Source: Candidatus Bathyarchaeota archaeon
GTDB taxonomy: Archaea; Thermoproteota; Bathyarchaeia; 40CM-2-53-6
Reading direction: 5' to 3'
Length of the DNA: 51,334 nucleotides
NCBI GenBank assembly: GCA_005881615.1
Contig: VBBR01000034.1
Location: forward strand, 1-51,334
The notes below the pieces were generated by a model that saw nothing but the letters and a program-made list of their open reading frames with translations, had not been told where the DNA came from and searched no databases. A program made the position numbers and the translations under genes. This document shows positions 8,371-16,657 of this stretch, piece by piece; within the stretch, counting starts at the first letter, position 1; every line of letters begins with the position of its first letter.

Positions 8371-8697
8371 ATGCAGCATTCTACGATCTACGTGAAAGCG
8401 CTCCCACTTCAGGAACTAGACGACGTGGAGACGATTAAGGGGGAAGTCAGAACTGGTAATATTCTCATCGTAAGAATCACTCCCTTGGCGCGAAAGAGCG
8501 TGGAGGAGACAAAATTGGCAATAACTGAGTTGACTGACTACACGAAATCCTTAGGCGGAGACATTGCTCGTCTAGGGGAAGAGCGGATCGTCATAACGCC
8601 AGCGGGTGTGAGGGTTTGGAGGAAAGAAGCGGCATCGTCTGAAGGAGCGATCCCCGCTGTTCCCATTCAGAACGAAGCTGTTCCCGGAACACGTTGA
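8371..8697 (+). CDS. sepF: SepF-like cell division protein
   Basis: A 108-aa homologue of archaeal SepF (DUF552), the membrane anchor of FtsZ in many archaea. Hallmarks are the N-terminal YVKALPLQELDDVETIKGEV, then the core GNILIVRITPLA (about 30-41) and GGDIARLGEERIVITPAGVRVW (about 62-83). A TATA box (TGTTTAAAG, about 8306-8313) lies upstream and leaves a leader of about 35 nt. The canonical N-terminal amphipathic membrane-targeting helix is short or absent from this start, so an upstream start cannot be ruled out. FtsZ is not in the window, but SepF implies FtsZ-based division. It ends convergently, 12 bp from fttA. Confidence 0.88.
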   Translation: MQHSTIYVKALPLQELDDVETIKGEVRTGNILIVRITPLARKSVEETKLAITELTDYTKSLGGDIARLGEERIVITPAGVRVWRKEAASSEGAIPAVPIQNEAVPGTR

Positions 8698-8709
8698 CGT
8701 TACAGTCTA

Positions 8710-10629
8710 TTATCTGAGTCTTATTGATTCGAGTACATCGGGCACGACTGTTTTGATTCCAAATATGCGGTTGACGTTCTGAGCGAATAGGTCAGATTTT
8801 CTTCTCTCTCCGTGGTTGACGATAATTTTCGTCGGCTTCGGAGTCATTCTCTTGATGAACCCTAGGAGCTGGTTTCTGTCTGAATGTCCTGAAAATCCTT
8901 CTATGGATTCTACTCTCATGTTTACTTTCACCATTTCCATTTTGCCGTCGTGGGCGTAGAGAGAGACCTCCTTGAGACCGTTCTTGATTCTGTTCCCTAA
9001 TGTACCGTCCACTTGGTAGCTGACGTAGGCGAGTGTATTTCTCGGGTCGGGTGCAAGGTGTCGGAAGTAGTCTATCGCGGGGCCGCCTTCGAGCATCCCT
9101 GATGTAGCGATGATTACGCAGGGTCCACCGGCGATGATTTCCTCTCTATCGCTCGGGTGAGTTACGGGGTGGAAGTATTCGGATTGGAATGGGTTGATGT
9201 CTTTGTGGAGGATCTGTTCTTTGATGTCGCGAACTAGGTATTCAGGGAAGGCTGTGTGGATTGCGGTTGCCTCGTTGACCATTCCTTCGATGTAGATTGG
9301 GAGTTCTCGGAGAGCGCCGTTTTTCATGTACGCGTCTAGGACGAGCATTATTTCTTGAGCTCGTCCAACTGCGGGAACTGGTATCAGCACTTTTCCTCCT
9401 TTTTCGACTGTGTCGTTGACGATGCTGACGAGCTTGCCTTCTACTCCTTCTCTGTCGGGCATGATGTCGTCGGGTCCTCCGTACGTGCTCTCGATGATGA
9501 GTGTTTCAGCTCTTGGGAACAATGCTGTGGCCGGATCGAGCATCATGGTTCGTCCGAACTTGAAGTCGGCGCTGTAGACTATGTTGTGGAGACCCTCACC
9601 TATGTGAAGATGGACCATGGAGCTTCCAAGGATATGGCCGGCGTTATGGAAGGTGAGTTTGATGTCCGGAGCCACGTCTGTAACTACGTTGTAGCGCAGT
9701 GGTATGGTGTGAGTTACGACTTCTCTGACGTCTTTTTGGTCGTAGGGAGAGTATTCGCCTTCCCTGCTGTGAACATCGAGATAGTCTAACTGGTGGAGTG
9801 TCATCAGGGTCTGTGTCGGTTCCGAGCAGTAGACGGGTCCGTCATAGCCATACTTGTAGAGGAAGGGGAGTATTCCGCAATGGTCGAGGTGGGCGTGAGA
9901 TATGACTACTGCATCAAGCTTTTCCAGGTCAAATTCGTCCGTATCGAACCTTGGGTACGCTGAAGTGGGGTCTTGGGCTCCAGGGTTTATTCCGCTGTCC
10001 AGCAGGACGCTGCTTGATCCTGCTTGGATCAGCATGGCGGCTCGTCCAACTTCATGAAACGCTCCAAGGGTTACGAGTCGAACGTAGCCGGCTTTACTAA
10101 ACGTGGGTCGAAAGATTCTTTCTCCGACGTCACGGAGGATCCTGCTGCGCTCTTCGCTTTCGGTGTGAAGGATGTGTCTGGTGCTTGAAATGATCTTGGA
10201 GTGCAGGGGTGGTGCTCTGAGGATTCTTGGCCGCCATCTTGTCTCTTTCACGACCTGTTGCAGGACGGTAGCCTCTTTCCCAATTGCCACCCCGGGCTTG
10301 GCTGCTTCCACCACTACCTCTCCGAGGCTAGGGTCGAAGTTGATCGAGGAGATTTCAGCTTCGAGGGGAATGATTTTTCGAATGTACGCCTCGGCCTCTC
10401 GTTCTGGAAGCCGTATGGATTGATCAGATCGGATGACGATTCTCTTGTGAAGAAGGTTAACGATCTCGGTCACAACGTAGTTCTGTTCAGCAAGCAAACC
10501 GACGTTCTTTACGTAGATCGCAAGTCGTGGCCCTTCGAATTCTATACGAGTTATCTCGGCGTCTTTCGGCATATGCTCTACGATGGTTTCGCGTATCTTT
10601 GCGTGCACGTCATTGTAGGTTCTAGTCAA
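8710..10629 (-). CDS. fttA: Transcription termination factor FttA (aCPSF1 ribonuclease)
   Basis: A 639-aa metallo-beta-lactamase/beta-CASP ribonuclease, the archaeal CPSF73 homologue that cleaves nascent RNA to end transcription. Residues 1-140 hold two KH-like RNA-binding domains. The beta-lactamase core has the HxHxDH motif at 245-250 (SHAHLDHCG) and GHILGSSMVH further on. The beta-CASP domain follows, with FSGHSDRNQLL and IVNHGERRK near the end as the last metal-binding motifs. All catalytic motifs look intact. It lies 45 bp downstream of psmB on the same strand, so the two are probably cotranscribed. Confidence 0.96.
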   Translation of the reverse strand: MTRTYNDVHAKIRETIVEHMPKDAEITRIEFEGPRLAIYVKNVGLLAEQNYVVTEIVNLLHKRIVIRSDQSIRLPEREAEAYIRKIIPLEAEISSINFDPSLGEVVVEAAKPGVAIGKEATVLQQVVKETRWRPRILRAPPLHSKIISSTRHILHTESEERSRILRDVGERIFRPTFSKAGYVRLVTLGAFHEVGRAAMLIQAGSSSVLLDSGINPGAQDPTSAYPRFDTDEFDLEKLDAVVISHAHLDHCGILPFLYKYGYDGPVYCSEPTQTLMTLHQLDYLDVHSREGEYSPYDQKDVREVVTHTIPLRYNVVTDVAPDIKLTFHNAGHILGSSMVHLHIGEGLHNIVYSADFKFGRTMMLDPATALFPRAETLIIESTYGGPDDIMPDREGVEGKLVSIVNDTVEKGGKVLIPVPAVGRAQEIMLVLDAYMKNGALRELPIYIEGMVNEATAIHTAFPEYLVRDIKEQILHKDINPFQSEYFHPVTHPSDREEIIAGGPCVIIATSGMLEGGPAIDYFRHLAPDPRNTLAYVSYQVDGTLGNRIKNGLKEVSLYAHDGKMEMVKVNMRVESIEGFSGHSDRNQLLGFIKRMTPKPTKIIVNHGERRKSDLFAQNVNRIFGIKTVVPDVLESIRLR

Positions 10630-10674
10630 TTCTCTCTACGACTGTGATATCTGTGGAAGGTTTGAAAGAAGGGG

Positions 10675-11274
10675 TCAGGCGTGCAGGATGTGCTTCTTCT
10701 CGTCCTCTGGCAGTTCCCTGTATCCTTCCTTCGTGATTATGGCAACATCGAAACTGTCGCCGCTTGCAGAATCTCTCTTCATTGCTGAATCGACGGCTCT
10801 GACAACTACGGGAATCGACTCCTTCACGTTCATTGAGTCCTTCCACTCTGACTCGAGGACTCCGTAGGCGACGGGAGATCCGGATCCGGTTGAGACGTAT
10901 TTCTCCTCCATCATGCTTCCAAGAGGATCCAGGGCATAGATGTGCCCTCCACTGTCGTCTACTCCTCCAATGAGGGCCTGGACTCCGAGAGGGTAGTATC
11001 TGGCGCCGAAAAGGATGTTAGAGACCAATCTGGCTGCGGAGTTCACCGGGATTGGCCTTGCGAGGTCAAGTCTGTAGAGCGAAGAGTTTGCTCTAAGCAT
11101 TTCCACCAATGCCTGCGCATCTCCTACCGTTCCTGCGATGGTCATAGCTAGGTGATGGTCGATCCGATAGACTTTCTTGGCGTGTTTATGGGCGACAAAG
11201 GATCCCATAGTGGCTCGAGTGTCAGTCGTAAGAATGACTCCGTCCTTACAGACGACACCGATTGTCGTTGTCAT
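10675..11274 (-). CDS. psmB: Proteasome beta subunit, catalytically active
   Basis: A 199-aa 20S proteasome beta subunit with almost no propeptide: Met is followed directly by TTTIGVVCKDG, so removal of the initiator Met exposes the nucleophile Thr1. The other active-site residues are present (Asp17 in LTTDTRAT and Lys33 in HAKKVYRI, Thr1 numbering), and STGSGSPVAYG carries the Ser129 region. This is the active partner of the inactive-looking second beta subunit at 24.3 kb. No alpha subunit is in the window. It leads into fttA. Upstream, a GTTTTTAAGC box near 11393-11402 would leave a leader of about 100 nt, and a 10-bp palindrome (AAAACGTTTT) lies at 11399-11408. Confidence 0.95.
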   Translation of the reverse strand: MTTTIGVVCKDGVILTTDTRATMGSFVAHKHAKKVYRIDHHLAMTIAGTVGDAQALVEMLRANSSLYRLDLARPIPVNSAARLVSNILFGARYYPLGVQALIGGVDDSGGHIYALDPLGSMMEEKYVSTGSGSPVAYGVLESEWKDSMNVKESIPVVVRAVDSAMKRDSASGDSFDVAIITKEGYRELPEDEKKHILHA

Positions 11275-11435
11275 TTCAGAACTCTCATCTTTGATGGTCT
11301 CGGGCTTTCCAACTTGTCGTGTGTCCAGTTGTTTTTCTTAGATCATGGCTTTCCCGGAAACGGAAAGATTTGCTTCTGAATCGGTTTCTGATAGCTTAAA
11401 AACGTTTTCAGCGATAGCTAAGCTGTTTGATCTGC

Positions 11436-11461
11436 GTTGGATCGTTCATTGTCGATCCAAC
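11436..11461 (-). terminator. 9-bp hairpin downstream of larE
   Basis: A perfect 9-bp inverted repeat, GTTGGATCG-N8-CGATCCAAC, begins 17 nt after the larE stop codon and precedes the psmB promoter region. There is no T-tract beside it. It is best read as a 3'-end or transcript-stabilising hairpin, or as a protein-binding palindrome for psmB regulation. Similar hairpins follow rpoP, gltX and the 24-aa gene in this window. Confidence 0.5.
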
Positions 11462-11477
11462 AGTTCTCAGGCTCAAA

Positions 11478-12347
11478 TCACTCATTTGTTGTGTTAATTA
11501 TCGGAAGCAGATAGTCATGCGCTGTAGCTGCTGTGTCTTGTCTGCTTGGGTATTTCCGTGGTCCGATAGTTACACTTGTGAACCCTATTAGTCTAAGTTC
11601 CTTCTTCACACGGTTCATCAAGCGGTTTCGATGAAACAATAGTAGCTCTTCTTGGGACACTTCGATCGCCGCACCCTCTCCATGATGCCTGACTCTTATG
11701 TCTCGGGCACCACTCAAGCGCTTCACCGTCGATTCCGCCTGTCCGACCTGAGATAACTTCTCGACAGTGATCTCTTCGCCATGCGGTATCCTGGATGATA
11801 GACAAGGCATTGCTGGTTTGTCCCAAACCTCAAGTCCGAAAAGGTGAGCGGTCTCTCGTACGTCTTTCTTAGAGAAACCTGCCTCTGCTAGAGGGCTTCT
11901 TACCCCAGCCTCCTTAGCCGCCAGAAGTCCGGGCCTAGTATCTCCAAGATCATCAAGCTGGGTTCCATCAAGAATCGCCTCAAATCCGGAACGGTCAGCT
12001 TGGCGTCTCAGTTCGCGATAGAGTGTGTCCTTGCAGTAATAGCATCTGTTCGTGGGGTTCGCCGTGTAGCTTGCGTTATGAACCTCATCGGTGGCCACAA
12101 CAATGTGTCTGATCCCAATGCCTCTAGCAGTTTTCTTCGCGATTTCGATCTCTCCCGGGGCGAGGGATTCGGAGACAGCCGTTACAGCGGCTACTCGATC
12201 TCCCAACGCCTTGCGTGCAAGAGCTGCGACCAGTGAGCTGTCCACTCCTGCGGATAAGGCGACAACTGCTCCGTTGAATTGCTCGATAATGTGAACGGCC
12301 TTCTCTATCTTCGCTTGCAAACCTACCTTGAAAGGGCTAGGCAACAT
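11478..12347 (-). CDS. larE: LarE, sacrificial sulfur transferase for the nickel-pincer cofactor
   Basis: A PP-loop ATP pyrophosphatase that adenylates and thiolates the pyridinium mononucleotide during synthesis of the NPN cofactor of lactate racemase and related enzymes. The PP-loop is ALSAGVDSSLVAAL (SAGVDSS rather than the common SGGVDSS). Further family motifs are NRCYYCKDTLY and KPAMPCLSSRIPHGE, which includes the Cys expected for sulfur donation. I start it at ATG 12347 (289 aa), because a TTTAAA element lies about 28 bp upstream, giving a leaderless transcript. A TTG at 12392 would lie upstream of that start site. It diverges from larB. Confidence 0.9.
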   Translation of the reverse strand: MLPSPFKVGLQAKIEKAVHIIEQFNGAVVALSAGVDSSLVAALARKALGDRVAAVTAVSESLAPGEIEIAKKTARGIGIRHIVVATDEVHNASYTANPTNRCYYCKDTLYRELRRQADRSGFEAILDGTQLDDLGDTRPGLLAAKEAGVRSPLAEAGFSKKDVRETAHLFGLEVWDKPAMPCLSSRIPHGEEITVEKLSQVGQAESTVKRLSGARDIRVRHHGEGAAIEVSQEELLLFHRNRLMNRVKKELRLIGFTSVTIGPRKYPSRQDTAATAHDYLLPIINTTNE

Positions 12348-12370
12348 ATTCAAGACATGCCACTCGTAAC

Positions 12371-12380
12371 GATTTAAACA
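12371..12380. promoter_or_regulatory. Shared palindromic TATA between larE and larB
   Basis: The self-complementary GATTTAAAC core (TTTAAA at 12373-12378) lies 28 bp from the larE ATG (12347) and 30 bp from the larB TTG (12406), counting from its centre. Archaeal transcription starts about 25-30 bp from the TATA centre, so one element could serve leaderless transcripts in both directions. No second TATA is apparent in the 58-bp gap. Confidence 0.6.
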
Positions 12381-12405
12381 GTTCACGCGCAAAGAGAATG
12401 ATCAA

Positions 12406-13176
12406 TTGTCTTCCCTGAAAAAGTTTGAGCGAAGCCGAAGACTATTCGAAAAGAAGGAAAGAATGCTTGCCATCGCAAGTCTCTCTCGGTTCGCGAAGCT
12501 TGACGTCGGCCGTGAAAAACGCAAAGGACTTCCCGAAGTCATTCTAGCGGAAGGCAAGCTTGCTCGCGATGTTGCGAAGATTAGCCAGGCAATGGTAAAA
12601 CGGACCGGCCGTGCAATTATCAGTCGCTGTGACCCACGCCAGGTCAGGGCTGTTAGATCCGGCTTGGGAAACGGGTCGAAAGTCGAATACTTTCCACGCT
12701 CTCGAATGGTGGTAGTAAAATCGAGGAGCTACAAGCCAAGGCGTACAGGCGGTAGGGTGGCGATATTGACTGCGGGAACTTCGGACATACCCATAGCTGA
12801 GGAAGCAGAGGTTATCGCTCGGGAGATGGGGTGCGAAACCAGGTCATTCTATGATGTAGGCGTCGCCGGGATTCACCGTTTGTTCGAGCCAGTTAGCGAT
12901 CTACTCGGGTGGGATTGTGATGTCATTCTTGTGGTCGCCGGTCGTGAAGGAGCACTCCCTACTGTTGTAGCGGGAATTGTAGATGTCCCGGTCATAGGAG
13001 TTCCCACTTCCAGAAGCTATGGATTCGGGGAAAAAGGTCTCGCGGCCCTAGCTGCGATGCTGCAGTCATGTTCCCTGGGAATGGCCGTGGTTAACATAGA
13101 TGGAGGAGTGGGTGCTGGAGCGGTCGCGGCGCTGATGGCGAACCGAGTAGGCGAATACCGGATGAGGAGAGACTAG
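12406..13176 (+). CDS. larB: LarB, nickel-pincer cofactor synthase
   Basis: A 256-aa protein of the LarB family, which carboxylates and hydrolyses nicotinic acid adenine dinucleotide to give pyridinium-3,5-biscarboxylic acid mononucleotide, the first step of NPN synthesis. The C-terminal half is related to PurE-type AIR carboxylases: VAILTAGTSDIPIAEEAEVIAREMG (about 117-141), YDVGVAGIHRLF, VVAGREGALPTVVAGIVDVPVIGVPTS and the end motif NIDGGVGAGAVAALMAN. It starts at TTG 12406, matching the shared TATA. Together with larE it gives two of the three synthesis steps; larC, the nickel insertase, is not in the window. fen1 follows 28 bp downstream. Confidence 0.92.
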   Translation: MSSLKKFERSRRLFEKKERMLAIASLSRFAKLDVGREKRKGLPEVILAEGKLARDVAKISQAMVKRTGRAIISRCDPRQVRAVRSGLGNGSKVEYFPRSRMVVVKSRSYKPRRTGGRVAILTAGTSDIPIAEEAEVIAREMGCETRSFYDVGVAGIHRLFEPVSDLLGWDCDVILVVAGREGALPTVVAGIVDVPVIGVPTSRSYGFGEKGLAALAAMLQSCSLGMAVVNIDGGVGAGAVAALMANRVGEYRMRRD

Positions 13177-13204
13177 CGTCAGCAATCGGGAGTAATGCGA
13201 AGTT

Positions 13205-14242
13205 TTGGGCGTAGATCTAGGGGACATAATTACTCGTTCCAAGAGTTCGCTGGACGAGTTTTCAGGAAAGACTTTCGCGGTCGACGCCTACAACGCGCTC
13301 TATCAGTTTCTCGCGATAATTCGCGGGCCCACCGGCGAGCCGCTGATGGACCGGCAGAGCAGAGTTACTAGCCACTTGAGCGGGCTCCTTTACCGAACGA
13401 CCAACTTGGCAGAGAGAGGAATCAGGCTCGTGTACGTCTTCGATGGGAAACCTCCAAGTCTCAAAGATACGGAAATAAAGCGAAGACAAGTCGTCAAAGT
13501 CGAGGCCACAACGAGATACGAATCCGCGCTGTCAACCGGGAAGTTTGAGGAAGCGAAAAGGTACGCTCAGGCTACTTCCAGCCTTAAGGACTTGATGATT
13601 GATGATGCTCACAAACTTCTCCAGTATCTGGGCGTCCCGATCGTCCAAGCTCCATCTGAAGGAGAAGCTCAGGCCGCCCACATGGCCGCTCGCGGAGATG
13701 TTTGGGCCGCGGTCAGCCAAGATTATGACTCGTTGCTATTCGGGGCTCGGAGACTTGTCCGGAATCTGGCGATAAGTGGAAAGAGAAAGCTGCCCATGCG
13801 AGAGGCCTATGTTCAGGTAGAGCCGGAACTGGTAGACCTCGAGTCAACTCTACAGACTCTCCAACTATCACGAGAACAACTCGTGGACTTGGGGATACTC
13901 ATTGGAACAGATTTCAACCCCGACGGTTTCAAAGGAATAGGGCCTAAGACAGCGCTGAAACTGGTCAGAGAATACGGCAAGATCGAGAAAATCGCAGAAT
14001 CGAACAGGGAAGTGGTCCCACCACCAGAGCTGGACAGAATTAGAGAGATATTTCTGAAGCCAGCAGTCACCTCGAACTACAGTCTATTGTGGCGTGAAGC
14101 AGATGTCGAATCTCTTGTCCGGTTCCTCTGCGGGGAGAGAGACTTCAATGAGGAGAGAGTCCGGACAGCCGTGGAACGGGCAAAGACTGCGATGGCCAGA
14201 GAGAATGGGAAAAAAACGCTTGAGTCATTCTTCGGCACCTAA
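13205..14242 (+). CDS. fen: Flap endonuclease 1
   Basis: A 345-aa structure-specific nuclease that removes 5' flaps during Okazaki-fragment maturation and repair. The N-terminal XPG block ([36 protein letters not shown]), FDGKPP, the acidic cluster [12 protein letters not shown] and [10 protein letters not shown], and the helix-hairpin-helix region [20 protein letters not shown] are all present. The last ten residues, [10 protein letters not shown], fit a PCNA-interacting PIP box. It starts at TTG 13205, the codon that gives the family N-terminus. It overlaps the pcm remnant by 4 bp, convergently. No damage seen. Confidence 0.97.
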   Translation: MGVDLGDIITRSKSSLDEFSGKTFAVDAYNALYQFLAIIRGPTGEPLMDRQSRVTSHLSGLLYRTTNLAERGIRLVYVFDGKPPSLKDTEIKRRQVVKVEATTRYESALSTGKFEEAKRYAQATSSLKDLMIDDAHKLLQYLGVPIVQAPSEGEAQAAHMAARGDVWAAVSQDYDSLLFGARRLVRNLAISGKRKLPMREAYVQVEPELVDLESTLQTLQLSREQLVDLGILIGTDFNPDGFKGIGPKTALKLVREYGKIEKIAESNREVVPPPELDRIREIFLKPAVTSNYSLLWREADVESLVRFLCGERDFNEERVRTAVERAKTAMARENGKKTLESFFGT

Positions 14243-14892
14243 TCATTGAAACCGAACTTCCCGACAAGTGGGACAAATGCGACCCCTCCCAAGGAATCCC
14301 GCTCTAAGGCTCCATCAGGTTTTTTCCTGACACGAACAAGTTCTTGCGGGAACATTCTTCCTCCTACAGGCATAACTAGGATTCCGTTGGGCTTCAACTG
14401 TTCCAGCAAGGGGGGCGGGATCCTGGGTGCTGCCGCTGTCACCAGTATTCTGTCATAGGGGGCTCGCTCTGCGTATCCTAACGATCCATCGCCTTGGAAT
14501 AGCGTGACACGGTTGGCGTATCCTGCTTGACTCAGGTTATTCCTCGCAATCGCGACCAGCTTGTCGACGTATTCAACCGTGAAAACGTGTCCAGTGTCCC
14601 CGACTATTTCTGCAATAGTAGCGGCATGGTATCCGCTCCCGGCACCTACTTCTAACACCTTCATCCCTTGCCGTAGCTCCAATGCCTCGTCCATTATGGC
14701 CACCATGTAACGCCCGGCTGGTCAGCCGAGTGGCGCACTGATCGTCTGGCCATGATCCGTTGGCAAAGGAGTATCACTGTAAGCGTATTGGCGAAGGTGG
14801 GTGGACGCGAACAGTTCTCGCCGCACCTTTCTCATTGCATCGACGACCTCGCGGGTTTTGAGGACCCCTTCTGCGACGAGCGCCTGGACCAA
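14239..14892 (-). pseudogene. pcm: Protein-L-isoaspartate O-methyltransferase with hairpin insertion and in-frame stop
   Basis: The C-terminal 155 codons (14239-14706) read as PIMT from [11 protein letters not shown], with the SAM site [16 protein letters not shown]. The missing N-terminal third is encoded just upstream in the same frame: LVQALVAEGVLKTREVVDAM, then RRELFAS, YAYSDTPLP and HGQTISAP. In the family ISAP is followed directly by HMVAIM. Here 24 nt (14707-14730) replace the single His codon, a net gain of 21 nt. They carry TGA at 14722-14724 and the inverted repeat CGGCTG-GT-CAGCCG (14715-14728). Without them the protein would be about 210 aa, the normal length. The start is uncertain; TTG 14892 is the best visible. 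The enzyme repairs isoaspartyl damage. Confidence 0.8.
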
Positions 14893-14997
14893 TCTTTCCC
14901 TCTCACTTGCGTAATCTACGGACCTCGGTCATCCCTCCGGTCCGTCAAAGCAGAGCTGAGCATATTAGACTCTCTAGTTTGTCTAGCGCAAGTCCCG

Positions 14998-15417
14998 ATG
15001 AACTTCAGGTTTTATGCTCGCGGCCATCCGGCAGTATTGTCGACGCATACAACAACCTTGGAGCTTACAAAGGAGGCCGCCCTTAGCAAAAATGGAAATT
15101 GCATCATCGCGGTTGGGTCTTCCGCAGGATTGCGAGACTTGCCTCAAGCTATGAAAAACGCTCTATCCAGCGAAACCTGTAGAGCCCGCCTAACTCTGAC
15201 GCTAGGGGATCATCGATTCTCGACAGAGGGACATGGCACGCAGGGCTTGACGTTTTCCCATCCAACAGACATCGTGGTTAGAAGGAGCGGTTTCGTGTCT
15301 GACAGGACGCTCATGGTGCACGCCAATCGAGCGGCGTCAGATCTTCCTAGATCACTGGTAGAGTTACTTCAAGACCCAAGCCGAAAGATATTGGTTGAGC
15401 TGACCGTAGAGACCTAG
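14998..15417 (+). CDS. DUF371 family protein
   Basis: A 139-aa protein of the archaeal DUF371 family, whose function is unknown. The conserved core starts at NFRFYARGHPAVLSTHTTTLE and includes a run of beta strands with GNCIIAVGSSAGLRDLP and the HPTDIVVRRS segment. The frame is open further upstream to 14752, but that extension is antisense to the pcm N-terminus and has no family similarity, so I place the start at ATG 14998. A TATA-like GCATATTAGAC at 14960-14970 supports this with a leader of about 10 nt. It ends convergently with the trm5 remnant (4-bp overlap). Confidence 0.8.
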   Translation: MNFRFYARGHPAVLSTHTTTLELTKEAALSKNGNCIIAVGSSAGLRDLPQAMKNALSSETCRARLTLTLGDHRFSTEGHGTQGLTFSHPTDIVVRRSGFVSDRTLMVHANRAASDLPRSLVELLQDPSRKILVELTVET

Positions 15418-16641
15418 GCTGGCTCGAGTTTCGCATCTACCGCAACCTGCCACCTCATCGGAGCGACGCCTCTCACTTTATGAGTAGCTGCGGGATTCTC
15501 AATTGTCCAACCTGAACCTTCAACGGCATTCGTAAGTTCTTTTCTGGCCTTTGACTCGCTGTCCAAACCGTCTGCGAACGTGTAATAGTGTAATATTCCT
15601 CCGTCGCGTCTAAGCGTTTCGCAAGCAGATAGGAGAAATTCCCTCGCTTGTGAGGGGTGGTTCATTATTACTCGCGTGGCTATTCCTAGGAGATTGTCTT
15701 TGATGACGGTCCGAGCATCGCCGGCCCACACTCTTACCCGGTCTTGGACCCTGTTCAGCCTTGCATTTTCCCGGATCAGCTTAGCCGCCTCAAGGTTCGC
15801 ATCGATAGCATTGACTTGTACTTCTTGCAACCGTCTTGCGATCAGAATCGAGAATGGGCCCACACCAGCAAACATGTCTACCACGCATTCACCTGGCCGG
15901 ACTTGTTCGGCGACTCTATTGTGCTCGGAGGAGAGACGGGGGGAGAAGAAGGCTTTCGAAATATCGATCTTGAAGCGGCACCCTAATTCTTTGTGGATGG
16001 TCTCCGTTCGAACGGTGCCGAGCACGTGATGGAGAGGTCGCAATCGCTGGTTGTCGGTTATCGGTCCGGCCTTTGAGTAGACTGTCTTGACGTTCTTGTG
16101 TACCTTCATCACTGCTTCGGCGATGTTCCTTTCGAACGGTTCGGTGCACGTGATGGAGAGGTCGCAATCGCTGGTTGTCGGTTATCGGTCCGGCCTTTGA
16201 GTAGACTGTCTTGACGTTCTTGTGTACCTTCATCACTGCTTCGGCGATGTTCCTTTCGAACGGTTCGGTTGTTGGAGATAGTTCTATGATAGCGATGTCT
16301 CCGATCACGTCGAACGATTTTGATACGAGAGGAACAATGCTCGACGGTAGTTGCTGCGCCAGAACTTCCTCCAGCGATCCAACAGCCGGCGACATGGAAG
16401 GAAATTTTTCTTGCGATAGGTTTTGCTTGCCTAGGGCCCTATCAAGCTGTTTTTGTTCTTCCGGTTGTGGTGCTCGGGAGAGTGGCACGTGAAGCACATC
16501 GCCTGTTGTTTGTGGTGCAAGTTTTCTGTTTAGCAGTTTGAGTTTTGCGAGGAGCTTGATCGCGTTCTCCCCCTGCGTTTTAGGAATGTTGAGAGACAGG
16601 TTTTCCTGGAGGTTGTCTGGGTCCTCCTCGTTTCGGCTCAA
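15414..16641 (-). pseudogene. trm5: tRNA (guanine37-N1)-methyltransferase split by a tandem duplication
   Basis: Two frames together encode one Trm5, the enzyme that makes m1G37 in tRNA to prevent frameshifting. The N-terminal part (from 16641) runs to ITDNQRLRPLHHV and then shifts frame. The C-terminal part (15414 to about 16112) holds the SAM-binding core VVDMFAGVGPFSILIARRL and MNHPSQAREFL, a variant of the MNLP motif. The break is a 124-bp exact tandem duplication (16022-16269); 124 is not a multiple of three. Removing one copy restores a single frame of 367 codons, normal for the archaeal enzyme. It could be a real, recent mutation or an assembly error. Another trm5 copy would be expected if the mutation is real. 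Confidence 0.88.
16022..16269. repeat. Exact 124-bp tandem duplication inside trm5
   Basis: Copy 1 is 16022-16145 and copy 2 is 16146-16269; I find no mismatch between them. The outer junctions share the sequence TTCGAACGGT (about 16007-16016 and 16253-16264), so replication slippage or a microhomology event could have produced it. The lack of divergence means it is recent or artefactual. Confidence 0.95.
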
Positions 16642-16657
16642 CTGTGATACTCGGGAT

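Noticed and set aside
9355-9789. A plus-strand frame inside fttA
   Set aside because: Antisense to the beta-CASP coding sequence with Ser/Val/Cys-rich random composition.
14752-14997. The 82-codon N-terminal extension of DUF371
   Set aside because: Antisense to the pcm N-terminal codons, without similarity to the family; the start at ATG 14998 has a TATA at suitable distance.
15916-16641. A stand-alone 241-aa protein from the upstream trm5 frame
   Set aside because: Its last 65 residues come from reading the duplicated DNA out of frame and show no family similarity; it is the broken front part of trm5.
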